DNA from: Betaproteobacteria bacterium
GTDB taxonomy: Bacteria > Pseudomonadota > Gammaproteobacteria > Burkholderiales > Burkholderiaceae_D
Direction of reading: 5' to 3'
Assembly (NCBI GenBank): GCA_025356395.1
Contig: JANXTA010000014.1
Location: 1 to 64,000, forward strand
Length of the DNA stretch: 64,000 bases
Part shown: positions 53,697 to 63,853 of the stretch, piece by piece
Layout: the number at the start of each line of letters is the position of its first letter
How positions within the stretch are numbered: the stretch's first letter is position 1
Made by a program: the position numbers and the translations under genes
Notes under the pieces: generated by a model
Databases searched by the model: none
What the model was told of the DNA's origin: nothing
Seen by the model: only the letters and a program-made list of their open reading frames with translations

Positions 53697-54833
53697 TCAA
53701 CCCCGCAGATTCATCAGCATCGGCAACAGGATCGCCTCCCCCAGCTTCTTGCTCCGTGCCCCATTCCAGCCCACGCGCGCATCCGGCGCATCGGCGTTGT
53801 CCTTGAACGGCATCTCGAGCGTCAGCGACAGGCATCCGAAGCGATGCCCGACCCACTTCGACGCGAGCTTCAACGCATCGCTGGAGTACTTGCCGGCCGA
53901 GTAGCCGAAACGATCCTGGAAGTCCGGACTCGCGTCCTTGAAGTCCGACACGAACCCGCTCTGCTCCGTGCGCTGGCGTTCGGTGAAGTCCGGCAGCATC
54001 TCGCTGCCCGCGACGAAGTTGTAGGGGAGCGCCTCGTCGCCGTGGGCGTCGATGAAGAGGTCGACACCGGTTTGCTCCATCCGCTGCCGCACCAGGAAGA
54101 CCTCGGGGCTGTATTCCATCGACGGGGCCAGCCATTCGCGGTTGAGATTCGCGCCGGTCGCGGTCGTCCGCAGGTTGCCGCGCACGCTGCCGTCGGGATT
54201 CATGTTGGGTACGATATGAAAGTCCGCGAGCGCCAGCGCCGCGCGCGCGACCGGATCGCTGGCGTCGATCAGGCGCTCGACCAGTCCCTCGACGAACCAC
54301 TCGGCCATGGTCTCGCCAGGATGCTGGCGCGCGATCACCCAGACCTTCCGCTTCGTTCCCGCGCCGCCATGCGCGACATCGATGCAGTCGAAGTCGCGAC
54401 CGTCGCTGGTCGATCCCAGACCGGTGATGCGCACGCGTGGCGACGCCGCGGCACGGCCGAGGAACGACAGATGGCGATCCCATCCGTAGGGTTCGAAATA
54501 GGCGAACCACACGCTGTCGCGTTCGGGCACGAAGTCGACCGACATGACGCCGTCGCGATAGGTCGTTGGAACGCGGAACCAGTCGTCGCGATCGTAGGAA
54601 GCGACGACCGAATAGCCTTCCCATCCACCCGGATAGGTGCACGCGCCCGCGTTGAGGAAGCGCAGCGCGCAGGCGCGTCCGCGGACCCCCTGGACGCGGA
54701 AGTGGAACCACTGCGTGAAGTCCTGATGACTGTCGCGGCGGATGCGGAGATCGAGGCGTGCGACATCCTGCTTATCGGAGATCGAGGCGACTTCGATCGC
54801 TCCCGAATCGAAGCTGCTGCTGATGCGAATCAT
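53697..54833 (-). CDS. M14-family (cytosolic-type) zinc carboxypeptidase
   Basis: VWVIARQHPGETMAEWFVEGLVE (HxxE) and FHIVPNMNPDGSVRGNLRTTATGANLNREW, DLFIDAHGDE. Confidence 0.92.
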   Translation of the reverse strand: MIRISSSFDSGAIEVASISDKQDVARLDLRIRRDSHQDFTQWFHFRVQGVRGRACALRFLNAGACTYPGGWEGYSVVASYDRDDWFRVPTTYRDGVMSVDFVPERDSVWFAYFEPYGWDRHLSFLGRAAASPRVRITGLGSTSDGRDFDCIDVAHGGAGTKRKVWVIARQHPGETMAEWFVEGLVERLIDASDPVARAALALADFHIVPNMNPDGSVRGNLRTTATGANLNREWLAPSMEYSPEVFLVRQRMEQTGVDLFIDAHGDEALPYNFVAGSEMLPDFTERQRTEQSGFVSDFKDASPDFQDRFGYSAGKYSSDALKLASKWVGHRFGCLSLTLEMPFKDNADAPDARVGWNGARSKKLGEAILLPMLMNLRG

Positions 54834-55008
54834 GAAAGGTGACCAAGGCTGGTCCGCGTACGAAGGACGATCACGATAGCGAGGGATCTCGCCTGCCGCA
54901 AATCGTCGTTCGCCTGCATGCAACGAACCGGACCTCCATGAGGCCATCGATATACTCGATTGGTTATCGTGCAAGACCGACCGATCGCCGGTCGACACCG
55001 AGATTCAT

Positions 55009-56214
55009 ATGGCTCATCAATTTGCGACCCCACTCGCTTCGACCCCTCCGCAACGCCCGATTGAAAGTCGCTTGCCACAGATCGGTACGACCATCTTCAG
55101 CGTGATGTCTGCACTCGCCACGCGACATGGTGCGGTGAATCTTGGCCAGGGCTTTCCCGATTTCGATTGCGATCCGGCATTGATCGATGCGGTCACCCGA
55201 GCCATGCGCGCGGGCCACAATCAATATCCGCCGATGACCGGATGGGCGCCGCTGCGACAGGCGATCGCCACGAAGATCGAAAATCTTTATGGCTATCGTT
55301 ACGACGCCGATTCGGAAATCACCGTCACGGCCGGTGCGACGCAGGCCATATTGACTGCGACCCTGGCGCTGGTGCATCCGGGCGACGAAGTCATCGTCAT
55401 CGAACCGGCCTACGACAGTTACGCACCAGCCATTCAACTGGCCGGCGGCAAAGCGGTATTCGTGCGCATGGAACGAACGAACAATACCGACACCGGATTC
55501 ATCATCCCGTGGGACTCGGTCCGGGCCGCCGTCACGCCGCGTACCCGAATGCTGGTCATCAATTCGCCGAACAATCCCACCGGCATGGCGATGGTGGAGA
55601 ACGACCTGAAAGAACTTGAGGATCTGATCGTCGGGAACAATCTCTATCTCCTGTCAGACGAAGTCTACGAACACATGCTCTTCGATAGACGGCGCCATGA
55701 AAGCGCATCCCGCTATCCCGTACTCGCCGAACGCAGCATCGTGATCTCGAGTTTCGGCAAGACTTTCCATGTCACGGGCTGGAAGGTCGGTCATGTCGCG
55801 GCACCCGCTGCATTGACTGCTGAATTCCGCAAGGTGCATCAGTTCAACGTATTTACCGTCAACACGCCGATGCAGGCCGCACTGGCGGACTACCTGACCG
55901 ATCCGTCTCCGTATCTCACGCTCGCGGATTTCTATCAACGCAAGCGCGACTTCTTTCGCAAGGGGATGGCCGATACACGCTTCGACCTGCTGCCGTGCGA
56001 CGGAACCTACTTCCAGCTAGCCGGGTTCAATGCCGTTCGGGAGGATCTTTCGGATACGGCGTTCTGCGAATGGCTGACGCGTGAGAAGGGCGTCGCTGCG
56101 ATTCCGCTATCGGCGTTCTACGACGGTCCGTGCGATGCGAAGCTGATCCGGTTCTGCTTTGCGAAGAAAGAAACCACGCTGACGAATGCGCTCGACCGCC
56201 TGACGACGCTATAA
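55009..56214 (+). CDS. Class I PLP-dependent aminotransferase (methionine aminotransferase type)
   Basis: GAVNLGQGFPDFDCDPALIDAV, NSPNNPTGMAM, SSFGKTFHVTGWKVGHVAAP. Confidence 0.9.
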   Translation: MAHQFATPLASTPPQRPIESRLPQIGTTIFSVMSALATRHGAVNLGQGFPDFDCDPALIDAVTRAMRAGHNQYPPMTGWAPLRQAIATKIENLYGYRYDADSEITVTAGATQAILTATLALVHPGDEVIVIEPAYDSYAPAIQLAGGKAVFVRMERTNNTDTGFIIPWDSVRAAVTPRTRMLVINSPNNPTGMAMVENDLKELEDLIVGNNLYLLSDEVYEHMLFDRRRHESASRYPVLAERSIVISSFGKTFHVTGWKVGHVAAPAALTAEFRKVHQFNVFTVNTPMQAALADYLTDPSPYLTLADFYQRKRDFFRKGMADTRFDLLPCDGTYFQLAGFNAVREDLSDTAFCEWLTREKGVAAIPLSAFYDGPCDAKLIRFCFAKKETTLTNALDRLTTL

Positions 56215-56324
56215 GAATATGTCACACCGTATTCTTCGTGAAATTCTCGAAAGCGAAGCGCATTCGTCTCTCTCGTTACGGCGCGTATACTCCGGCGCAC
56301 GGTAAAATCAATGAGAGAAGAAAC

Positions 56325-56612
56325 ATGGCTTCGTATAAAGACCTGCAGTCCCAGATTGAAAAGCTCCAGAAACAGGCTGAACAAGCGCGCGAGAAGGAAA
56401 TCGCAACAGTCGTTGCGCAGATCAGAACGATGATGACGGATTACGGCATCCAGGCTTCCGATCTGGGAATCAGCTCGAAGCGCAAGCGCAAGACCGGTAC
56501 ACCCGCAGCGCCCAAGTTCGCCAATCCGCAGACCGGTGAAACGTGGACGGGTCGTGGACGCGCGCCGAAGTGGATCGAGGGCAAAGATCGCACCAAGTTC
56601 GCGATCAAGTAA
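56325..56612 (+). CDS. H-NS histone family protein
   Basis: MASYKDLQSQIEKLQKQAEQAREKEIATVVAQIRTMMTDYGIQASDLG ... FANPQTGETWTGRGRAPKWIEG. Confidence 0.95.
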   Translation: MASYKDLQSQIEKLQKQAEQAREKEIATVVAQIRTMMTDYGIQASDLGISSKRKRKTGTPAAPKFANPQTGETWTGRGRAPKWIEGKDRTKFAIK

Positions 56613-56647
56613 TCGATTCGATCGAGTTCCGAAGTCCGGAACTTATT

Positions 56648-56683
56648 GAAAAGGGCCGATTCCTCGTGGAGTCGGCCCTTTTC
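56648..56683 (+). terminator. Rho-independent terminator after the H-NS-like gene
   Basis: GAAAAGGGCCGA...TCGGCCCTTTTC, 12-bp perfect stem with T-rich tail. Confidence 0.85.
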
Positions 56684-56711
56684 TATTGGCGCAGAAAAAT
56701 GTTTTAACGCG

Positions 56712-57365
56712 TCAGTGCAATCGAGAGAAATCGACCGGAACACCGGTCTTGCTCGACACGTCCGCTTCGCTGACGCCGTCGGCCATTTCGAGGATCGACA
56801 AACCGTTCGTACCGACCTCGAATACGCCGAGGTCGGTGATGATGAGGTTCACCACGCCCACGCCGGTCAGCGGCAACGTGCATTCGGGCAGGATCTTGAG
56901 GTCCTCGCCGCCGTCCTTCCTGCGCGCCGTGTGCTCCATCAGCACGATCACGCGCTTCACGCCGGCGACCAGATCCATCGCGCCGCCCATGCCCTTGACC
57001 ATCTTGCCGGGGATCATCCAATTGGCCAGGTCGCCGCCGCGACTGACCTGCATCGCGCCGAGGATGGCCAGGTTGATCTTGCCGCCACGGATCATGCCGA
57101 ACGAGTCGGCCGACGAGAAGATCGACGAACCCGGGATGGTGGTCACGGTTTGCTTGCCGGCGTTGATCAGGTCCGGATCGACCTGATCCTCGGTCGGAAA
57201 CGGGCCGATGCCGAGCAGGCCGTTCTCGGACTGCAGCCAGACCTCGATGCCGGGGGGAACGTGGTTGGCGACCAGCGTCGGCAGGCCGATGCCGAGATTG
57301 ACGTAGAAGCCGTCCTGCAATTCCCTGGCCGCGCGCGCGGCCATCTGATTCCGGTTCCAAGGCAT
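56712..57365 (-). CDS. scoB: 3-oxoacid CoA-transferase subunit B
   Basis: [39 protein letters not shown] motif. Confidence 0.95.
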   Translation of the reverse strand: MPWNRNQMAARAARELQDGFYVNLGIGLPTLVANHVPPGIEVWLQSENGLLGIGPFPTEDQVDPDLINAGKQTVTTIPGSSIFSSADSFGMIRGGKINLAILGAMQVSRGGDLANWMIPGKMVKGMGGAMDLVAGVKRVIVLMEHTARRKDGGEDLKILPECTLPLTGVGVVNLIITDLGVFEVGTNGLSILEMADGVSEADVSSKTGVPVDFSRLH

Positions 57366-57390
57366 GAGCCAACTCCTGTGTTTATTCTGA

Positions 57391-57506
57391 CGTCCCCTCC
57401 CCTTCAAGGGGAGGGCCGGGGTGGGGAAGGGTTCAAACAACCACGATGCCTATCAAACATCGCACCAACCCATCCCCCTCCCAACCTCCCCCTTGAAGGG
57501 GAGGAG
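57391..57506. repeat. Inverted pair of CCCCTTCAAGGGG-type repeats within the scoA-scoB intergenic region
   Basis: cccctccccttcaaggggagggccggggtggggaaggg ... catccccctcccaacctcccccttgaaggggaggag. Confidence 0.85.
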
Positions 57507-57508
57507 CC

Positions 57509-58210
57509 CTACGCGACCTTCGTCACGGTCCTCTGCTCGATGCGCTTCTCCGGCGTCGCGTTGACCACGATGCGATGCACGAAGATGCCCGGCGTGTGGA
57601 TGGCGTCCGGATCGAGTTCACCGATCTCGACCAGCTCCTCGACCTCGACGACGGTGATTTTCCCAGCCGCGGCCACGTTCGGATTGAAGTTGCGCGCCGT
57701 GCGGCGGTAGATCAGGTTGCCCGACTTGTCGGCCTTCCACGCCTTGACCAGCGAGATGTCGGCGACCAGCGCCTTCTCCATCACGTAGTGCTCGCCATCG
57801 AACTCGCGCGTCTCCTTGCCTTCGGCCACTAGTGTCCCGTAGCCGGTCTTCGTGAAGAACGCGGGGATGCCCGCACCGCCGGCCCGCAGCTTCTCAGCGA
57901 GCGTGCCTTGCGGCGTGAATTCGAGTTCCAGTTCGCCGGCCAGGTACTGGCGCTCGAACTCCTTGTTCTCGCCGACGTACGACGCGACCATCTTCGTGAT
58001 CTGGCGCGTCGCGAGCAACATGCCGAGGCCGAAGCCGTCGACGCCCGCGTTGTTCGAGATCGCGGTGAGGTTCTTCACACCCGAATCCCGCAACGCCTCG
58101 ATCAGCGCCTCGGGGATGCCGCAGAGCCCGAAGCCACCGACGGCGTAGGTCTGACCGTCCTTCGCGATGTCGGCCAGTGCTGCCTGGGCCGACGGATAGA
58201 CCTTGTTCAT
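57509..58210 (-). CDS. scoA: 3-oxoacid CoA-transferase subunit A
   Basis: [41 protein letters not shown]. Confidence 0.95.
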   Translation of the reverse strand: MNKVYPSAQAALADIAKDGQTYAVGGFGLCGIPEALIEALRDSGVKNLTAISNNAGVDGFGLGMLLATRQITKMVASYVGENKEFERQYLAGELELEFTPQGTLAEKLRAGGAGIPAFFTKTGYGTLVAEGKETREFDGEHYVMEKALVADISLVKAWKADKSGNLIYRRTARNFNPNVAAAGKITVVEVEELVEIGELDPDAIHTPGIFVHRIVVNATPEKRIEQRTVTKVA

Positions 58211-58268
58211 GCAGTCCTCTTCAGGGTTGTCGTTCGATGCCGAGCCGCTTGCCCCGCCCGCTCGCGTG

Positions 58269-58673
58269 TCAGGAGGCGGGCTCGCCCAGCACCTTCAGCA
58301 AACGTTCGGGCCACGGCGCCGACCTGCCGCTCGGATAGTCCATCCACACCAGTACGTTCTTGCCCCTCGCGTACATCGGTGGTTCGGCCACGTCGCCTTC
58401 GATCGTCATGTCGAGATCCATGCTCGAGCGGCCGATGCGCGTGACCGTTTGCGTCACCAGCGCGTTGCACGGGTAGGTCATCGGCTTGAGGAAGTCGCAG
58501 GATGCGTGCGCGAGAATCGGACCCTCGCCATCGCCTCGCGTCATGATGTCGTTGTCGTTGAACCAGCAGATCCGTGCCTCTTCCATCAGCCGGAAATAGA
58601 GCGTGTTGTTGAGGTGGTTCATCGCGTCGAGATCACCCCAGCGCAAGACAACGACCTTTCGGTAAACGCGCAT
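58269..58673 (-). CDS. Acyl-CoA thioesterase (YbgC/FadM-like hot-dog)
   Basis: [37 protein letters not shown]. Confidence 0.9.
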   Translation of the reverse strand: MRVYRKVVVLRWGDLDAMNHLNNTLYFRLMEEARICWFNDNDIMTRGDGEGPILAHASCDFLKPMTYPCNALVTQTVTRIGRSSMDLDMTIEGDVAEPPMYARGKNVLVWMDYPSGRSAPWPERLLKVLGEPAS

Positions 58674-58688
58674 GTCCGGAGCCGCCGC

Positions 58689-59480
58689 TCAGAACGCGGA
58701 CTGCCCGTCGTCGGCCGTGATGATCGAGCCGTTGATGAAGCGCGACTCGTCGGCGGACAGGATCAGGAGCATGCCGTCGAGGTCCGATGGATCGCCGACG
58801 CGACGACGCGGCAGCATGCCGACCAGCTTCTGGCCGGCGTCGCTGTCGAACTGTGCCTCGTTGATCTCGGTGCGGATGTAGCCCGGGCAGATCGCGTTGA
58901 CGTTGATGCCGTAGCGGCCCCACTCCACCGCCATCGAGCGGGTCATGTGGATCACGGCTGCCTTGCTCATGCAATAGATGCCGATCTGCGGCAGCACGCG
59001 CAAGCCGCCCACCGAAGCGATGTTGATGATGCGAGCCGACTGTTCGGGCTCGCCGTTCTTCTCGTTGGCCTTGGCGCGCGCAATCATCCGCTTGGCCACC
59101 TCCTGCGCAACGAAGAAAGCGCCTTCGGTGTTGGTGCGCATCACGAAGTCGTAGTCCTCGGGCGTCACGTCGATCAGTCGCTGCGTGTTCGCGACGCCGG
59201 AGTTGTTGACCAGGATGTCGATCGGACCGGCTTCGGATTCGGCATGCGCGACCGCGGACTGGATGCTCGCCAGGTCGGTCACGTCGAGCATCACGGCATG
59301 CGCCTCGCCGCCTTCCGCCTCGATCTCGGCGCGCAATTCCTTCAGGCGCTCCATGCGCCGCGCGGCGAGAACGACCGTGGCACCGGCTTTCGACAGCACG
59401 CGCGCGAAGCGATTACCGAGGCCGCTCGATGCACCGGTGACGAGCGCGATCTTGCCTTCGAGATTGACTTCGATACCCAT
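58689..59480 (-). CDS. SDR-family oxidoreductase
   Basis: KIALVTGASSGLGNRFARVLSKAGA, NNSGVA, YCMSKAAVIHMTRSMAVEW. Confidence 0.92.
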   Translation of the reverse strand: MGIEVNLEGKIALVTGASSGLGNRFARVLSKAGATVVLAARRMERLKELRAEIEAEGGEAHAVMLDVTDLASIQSAVAHAESEAGPIDILVNNSGVANTQRLIDVTPEDYDFVMRTNTEGAFFVAQEVAKRMIARAKANEKNGEPEQSARIINIASVGGLRVLPQIGIYCMSKAAVIHMTRSMAVEWGRYGINVNAICPGYIRTEINEAQFDSDAGQKLVGMLPRRRVGDPSDLDGMLLILSADESRFINGSIITADDGQSAF

Positions 59481-59651
59481 GCGATCCTGTCCCTGTTCGT
59501 CGCGTGAAGAACTCGAACCGGGGTCATCGATGACCCCGCGATCGGTGCTTCATCCATTTGCGGCCCTGGGGATTCTCACCGAGAATCACGCCTGCCTTGC
59601 TGGTCGATTGCCATGAGAGCCAACAGCAAACCAAGTCTATCAGGAACACTT

Positions 59652-61334
59652 ATGGATCAAAGCCGGGAACAACGTCTCGTCGAACAGTACGGACCACGCG
59701 AGGCAATGGAGTACGACGTCGTCGTCGTGGGCGCGGGGCCGGCGGGACTTTCCGCAGCCATCCGCCTGAAGCAACTCGCCGCCGAGAAGGGACAGGAGAT
59801 CAACGTCTGCGTGCTCGAAAAGGGCTCGGAGGTCGGAGCGCACATCCTGTCGGGCGCCGTGATGGACCCGCGCGCGATCAACGAGCTGATCCCCGACTGG
59901 AAGGAGAAGGGCGCACCGCTCAACGTGCCGGTGACCGAAGACCGCTTCCTCTTTCTCTCGGAGACCGGCGCCGGGCGCACGCCGAACTGGATGCTGCCGG
60001 CCATCTTCCAGAACCACGGCAACTACGTCATCAGCCTGGCCAACGTCGTGCGCTGGCTCGGCCAGCAGGCCGAAGCGCTGGGCGTCGAGATCTTCGCGGG
60101 CTTCCCCGCCGCACAGGTCATCTACAGCGACACGGGCGCGGTGCGCGGCGTCGTGACCGGCGACATGGGCATCGGCAAGGACGGCGAGCCCACCAGCGAA
60201 TTCCAGCTCGGCATGGAGCTGCATGCCAAGTACGTGCTGTTCGCCGAAGGCTCGCGCGGCAGCCTCGGCAAGCTGCTGATCGAAAAGTTCGGGCTCGCCA
60301 AGGACAGCGACCCACAGAGCTATGCGATCGGCATCAAGGAGCTGTGGGAGATCGACCCGGCGAAGCACAAGCCCGGTCTGGTCATGCATACCGCCGGGTG
60401 GCCGCTCAACACCAAGACCTACGGCGGTTCGTTCCTCTATCACCTCGACAACAACCAGGTGATGGTCGGCTTCGTCGTCGGCCTGGCCTACGTCAATCCC
60501 TATCTCTCGCCGTTCGAGGAGTTCCAGCGCTACAAAACGCACCCGGCGATCCGCGAGTTCCTCGAAGGCGGCAAGCGCGTGTCCTACGGCGCCCGTGCGA
60601 TCACTGCCGGTGGTCCGGTGTCGCTGCCGAAGCTGGTGTTCCCGGGCGGCGCGCTGATCGGCTGCGACGCCGGCTTCCTCAATGCGGCGCGCATCAAGGG
60701 TAGCCACTCGGCGATCAAGAGCGGCATGCTCGCGGCCGAGGCTGCGTACAACGCGGTGACATCGGGCCGCCAGCAGGACGAGTTGAGTGCCTACCCGTCG
60801 GCCTACAAGGAGTCGTGGCTGCACGAAGAGCTGCACAAGACGCGGAACTTCAAGCAGTGGATGTCGAAGGGCCTGTACGTCGGTACCGCGATGGTCGGCT
60901 TCGAGCAGAAGGTGCTCGGCGGCAACGTGCCGTGGACGCTGCATCACCATCACGCGGATCACGAGTGCCTGCGACCGGCATCCGAGTTCACGCCGATCGT
61001 GTATCCGAAGCCCGACGGCAAGCTGACCTTCGACCGGCTGTCGTCGGTGTTCATCTCGAACACCAACCATGCCGAGAACCAGCCCGCGCACCTGACGCTG
61101 CGCGACCCGTCGGTGCCGGTGAACATCAACCTCGCGAAGTACGCGGGACCCGAGAGCCGCTACTGCCCCGCGGCGGTCTACGAATACGTCGCGGCCGAAG
61201 GCGGTGGCGAGCGGCTGCAGATCAACGCGCAGAACTGCGTGCACTGCAAGACCTGCGACATCAAGGACCCGACGCAGAACATCGTGTGGGTGACCCCCGA
61301 GGGTGGGGGCGGGCCTAACTACCCTGGTATGTAG
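59652..61334 (+). CDS. Electron transfer flavoprotein-ubiquinone oxidoreductase
   Basis: YDVVVVGAGPAGLSAAIRLKQLAAEKG; C-terminal ferredoxin-like CVHCKTCDIKDPTQNIVWVTPEGGGGPNYPGM; AGGAA upstream of ATG 59652. Confidence 0.96.
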   Translation: MDQSREQRLVEQYGPREAMEYDVVVVGAGPAGLSAAIRLKQLAAEKGQEINVCVLEKGSEVGAHILSGAVMDPRAINELIPDWKEKGAPLNVPVTEDRFLFLSETGAGRTPNWMLPAIFQNHGNYVISLANVVRWLGQQAEALGVEIFAGFPAAQVIYSDTGAVRGVVTGDMGIGKDGEPTSEFQLGMELHAKYVLFAEGSRGSLGKLLIEKFGLAKDSDPQSYAIGIKELWEIDPAKHKPGLVMHTAGWPLNTKTYGGSFLYHLDNNQVMVGFVVGLAYVNPYLSPFEEFQRYKTHPAIREFLEGGKRVSYGARAITAGGPVSLPKLVFPGGALIGCDAGFLNAARIKGSHSAIKSGMLAAEAAYNAVTSGRQQDELSAYPSAYKESWLHEELHKTRNFKQWMSKGLYVGTAMVGFEQKVLGGNVPWTLHHHHADHECLRPASEFTPIVYPKPDGKLTFDRLSSVFISNTNHAENQPAHLTLRDPSVPVNINLAKYAGPESRYCPAAVYEYVAAEGGGERLQINAQNCVHCKTCDIKDPTQNIVWVTPEGGGGPNYPGM

Positions 61335-61396
61335 CGGCCCCTCGGTGCAGCTCCTTCTCCAAGTGGGAGGGAGTCAGCTCCTGTTCGAACGCATCA

Positions 61397-61978
61397 ATGA
61401 TTCCCCTCTGGCTCAAGCTCGCCGTCACCTTCTATGTGACGATCCTCGTGATCGTCTACGCGAAGCAATGGGGCTGGGCCAACTTCCTCTGGTTCTCCGA
61501 CATTGCACTGATCGGAGCGGTCCCCGCGCTGTGGCTCGAGAGCGCATTCATCGCCAGCACGATGGGCCTGGCCGTGCTGCTGGCCGACGGGCTGTGGAAC
61601 GTCAGCTATTTCGCGCAGCTCCTGACCGGCAAGCGCGTGATCGGCTTGTCCGACTACATGTTCGACCGGACGAAGCCGCGCTGGCTGCGTGCCCTATCGC
61701 TCTTCCATGTCTGGCTGCCCGCGCTACTCGCCTGGATGATCTGGCGCCTCGGCTATGCACCCGACGCATTGATCGCCATGACGCTGCTGTGCTGGCTCGT
61801 GCTGCTGATCTGTTTCTTCCTCACCGACCCCGACGAGAACATCAACTGGGCCTTCGGCTTCGCCGGGCGCCGTCAAAGTAAAAGGCCAGCATGGCAACAC
61901 CTGTTGTTGACCATGCTGGCCTTTCCCCTGCTCGCTTACCTGCCGATCCACCTCGTGCTCGATCGGCTCCTGCGCTAA
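61397..61978 (+). CDS. Hypothetical integral membrane protein
   Basis: Five or so hydrophobic helices (MIPLWLKLAVTFYVTILVIVYAKQWGWANFLWFSDIALIGAV...). Confidence 0.75.
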   Translation: MIPLWLKLAVTFYVTILVIVYAKQWGWANFLWFSDIALIGAVPALWLESAFIASTMGLAVLLADGLWNVSYFAQLLTGKRVIGLSDYMFDRTKPRWLRALSLFHVWLPALLAWMIWRLGYAPDALIAMTLLCWLVLLICFFLTDPDENINWAFGFAGRRQSKRPAWQHLLLTMLAFPLLAYLPIHLVLDRLLR

Positions 61979-62068
61979 GGCATCATCGTCGTCGTCGCCG
62001 TCTGGATGGCCACGCGGATCCGTGTCAACGCCGAAGTAAATCTGACCCACCTACCGCCGAACGGGGGA

Positions 62069-63654
62069 TGCGGCATAAATCTTGGACTGGTTAAGCAGCG
62101 AGCCCGAGGCTCCTTCGGTGCTCGATGGGGCTGCGGAAGCCTAGTGAGATCTTGATCCGCTTCTCGTTGTACCAACGGATGTAGGAGTCCAGTGCCTCGA
62201 CGAACTGCTCGATGGTCGTGGACAGCCAGGTCTGCGGATAGAACAGCTCGGTCTTTAGACGGCCGAAGAAGCCTTCACACGCCGCGTTGTCCGGCGAGTA
62301 CCCCTTGCGCGACATCGAGCGCACCAGCTTCGCGTCGGTGATCCGAGACAGCCATCCAGGCCATCGATAGTGGGCGCCGCGATCGGAGTGGACCACGGGC
62401 CGGTCGTTGCTGGCCGCGACCGTCTCGATGGCAGCCTCCAACATCGTGTTGACGGGCTCAGCGTCCGGGCGCGTGCCGATCGACCAGCTGCGACCATGCC
62501 ATCGAAGCAGTCGATCATGGGCGACAGGTAGACCTTGCCCGCCGGGATCTGGAACTCGGTGATGTCGGTGAGCCACTTCTCGTTCGGCGCTGACGCGCTG
62601 AAGTCGCGGTTGAGGAGGTTGACTGGCGCCGGACTGATCTCACCCAGGTACGAGCCGTATCGTCGGCGTTTCGGCGTGACGGCGACCAAGCACTCCTGCT
62701 TCATCAGGCGCCGCACCACTTTCTCCGAAATGCACACGCACCGCCTGCTCAGCGAAGCCTGCATCCGGCGGTAGCCATAACAACGATGGTTGCGCTCGAA
62801 GATGTCGGTCATGGTTCGACGCGCCTCGACGTACTTGTCCGCGACATCGCGCCGGGCCCGATGGTAGAAGTATGAGCTGCGTGCCAAGCCCACTTCGTCC
62901 AGCAACTCCGTCAGCGTGTAGGTCTGCCTCAGGGCATCAACCAGCTGCGTCTTCTCCCGATTGGTCAGGAGCTGCCGGTCGATGCCCACGTCTTTTTTTA
63001 TGATTTCATTCGCCTTCTTCGGCAGGTCTTGCTCGAGCTGCAGGCGCCGGATGTCTCGACGAAGCGGTTCGAGCTGTTGTTCCAGCTCGGTTCGTTCAGG
63101 GCTTGGCGGGGAGTCTTGCTGGCGCTTCATGGATGCGAGTGCCTCGTGGCCGAGTAGCTGAGTCTTCCAGTTGTACAACGTCGGCCTGCACACGCCCAGC
63201 TGTTGAGCAACCGCCTGCGCACTTCCTTGTCGGGTGCACAACGCGATCACCGCGGCCTGTTTCAGCGAAGGCGTTAGCCTCTGGGACCTGCCAACAACGC
63301 GCGTGCGTGTCTGCGGATGCAGCTCTTGAACCCACGCGGGAAGCGACCCACGTCCGGGATAGCCCAGTGTCTTGATCGTTGCCGAGACGCAGCGGCCGTG
63401 CTCCAGATAGTGTTCGACGGCCAATTCCTTCTGCGCCTGCGAATACTTCGGCGGGCGCATATAGCCAGTGTGCAAGTCAAGCCGCTGTTCGTACTCTTGA
63501 TGCCAGCTCTTGAGCGAGTTCTTGGTCGGGTAACCCAGCTGACAAATGGTCGCCGCGATTCGTTTACCCAGCTTGATGTAGAGCCGCACTGCTCGAACTC
63601 GATCTTTGTATGAATACATGAACTACCTCCAGGTAGTCCAAGTTTTTGTCCGCA
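62069..63654 (-). mobile_element. IS3-family insertion sequence, apparently inactivated
   Basis: Transposase plus imperfect terminal inverted repeats TGCGGCATAAATCTTGGACT (62069-62088) and reverse complement of 63635-63654 TGCGGACAAAAACTTGGACT. Confidence 0.85.
62091..63619 (-). pseudogene. IS3-family transposase with frameshift
   Basis: HTH N-terminus MYSYKDRVRAVRLYIKLGKRIAATICQLGYPTKNS; DDE core split: ...YLSPMIDCFDGMV in ORF 62255-63619 then WSIGTRPDAEPVNTMLEAAIE...LGFRSPIEHRRSLGLAA in ORF 62091-62576. Confidence 0.88.
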
Positions 63655-63659
63655 CCCCC

Positions 63660-63853
63660 CTCGCGGACGATGACCTTGCGGATATTGATCTGCTGGGGCG
63701 GATCTCCGCGAGACCGCAGATCATCATGCCGTGCGGCAGCAGCGACTGCAGTTCGCCGGCCGACCACCGTTCGAAATCGCCTGCCGTCTCGACGTCGAGC
63801 AGCGACCCGATCAGGACGAGCAGGGTCGTCTGCTCGCGCTTATTCAATTGCAA
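63660..63853 (-). pseudogene. Truncated N-terminus of a regulator resembling LuxR/EpsA-type proteins
   Basis: MQLNKREQTTLLVLIGSLLDVETAGDFERWSAGELQSLLPHGMMICGLAEIRP, then frame change to QQINIRKVIVRE, ending at the IS boundary. Confidence 0.55.

Noticed and set aside
62980-63010. A7G run in the IS3 ORF as the cause of a programmed frameshift
   Set aside because: The transposase stays in frame across this run; the real break in homology is near 62490, so the A-run does not explain the split.
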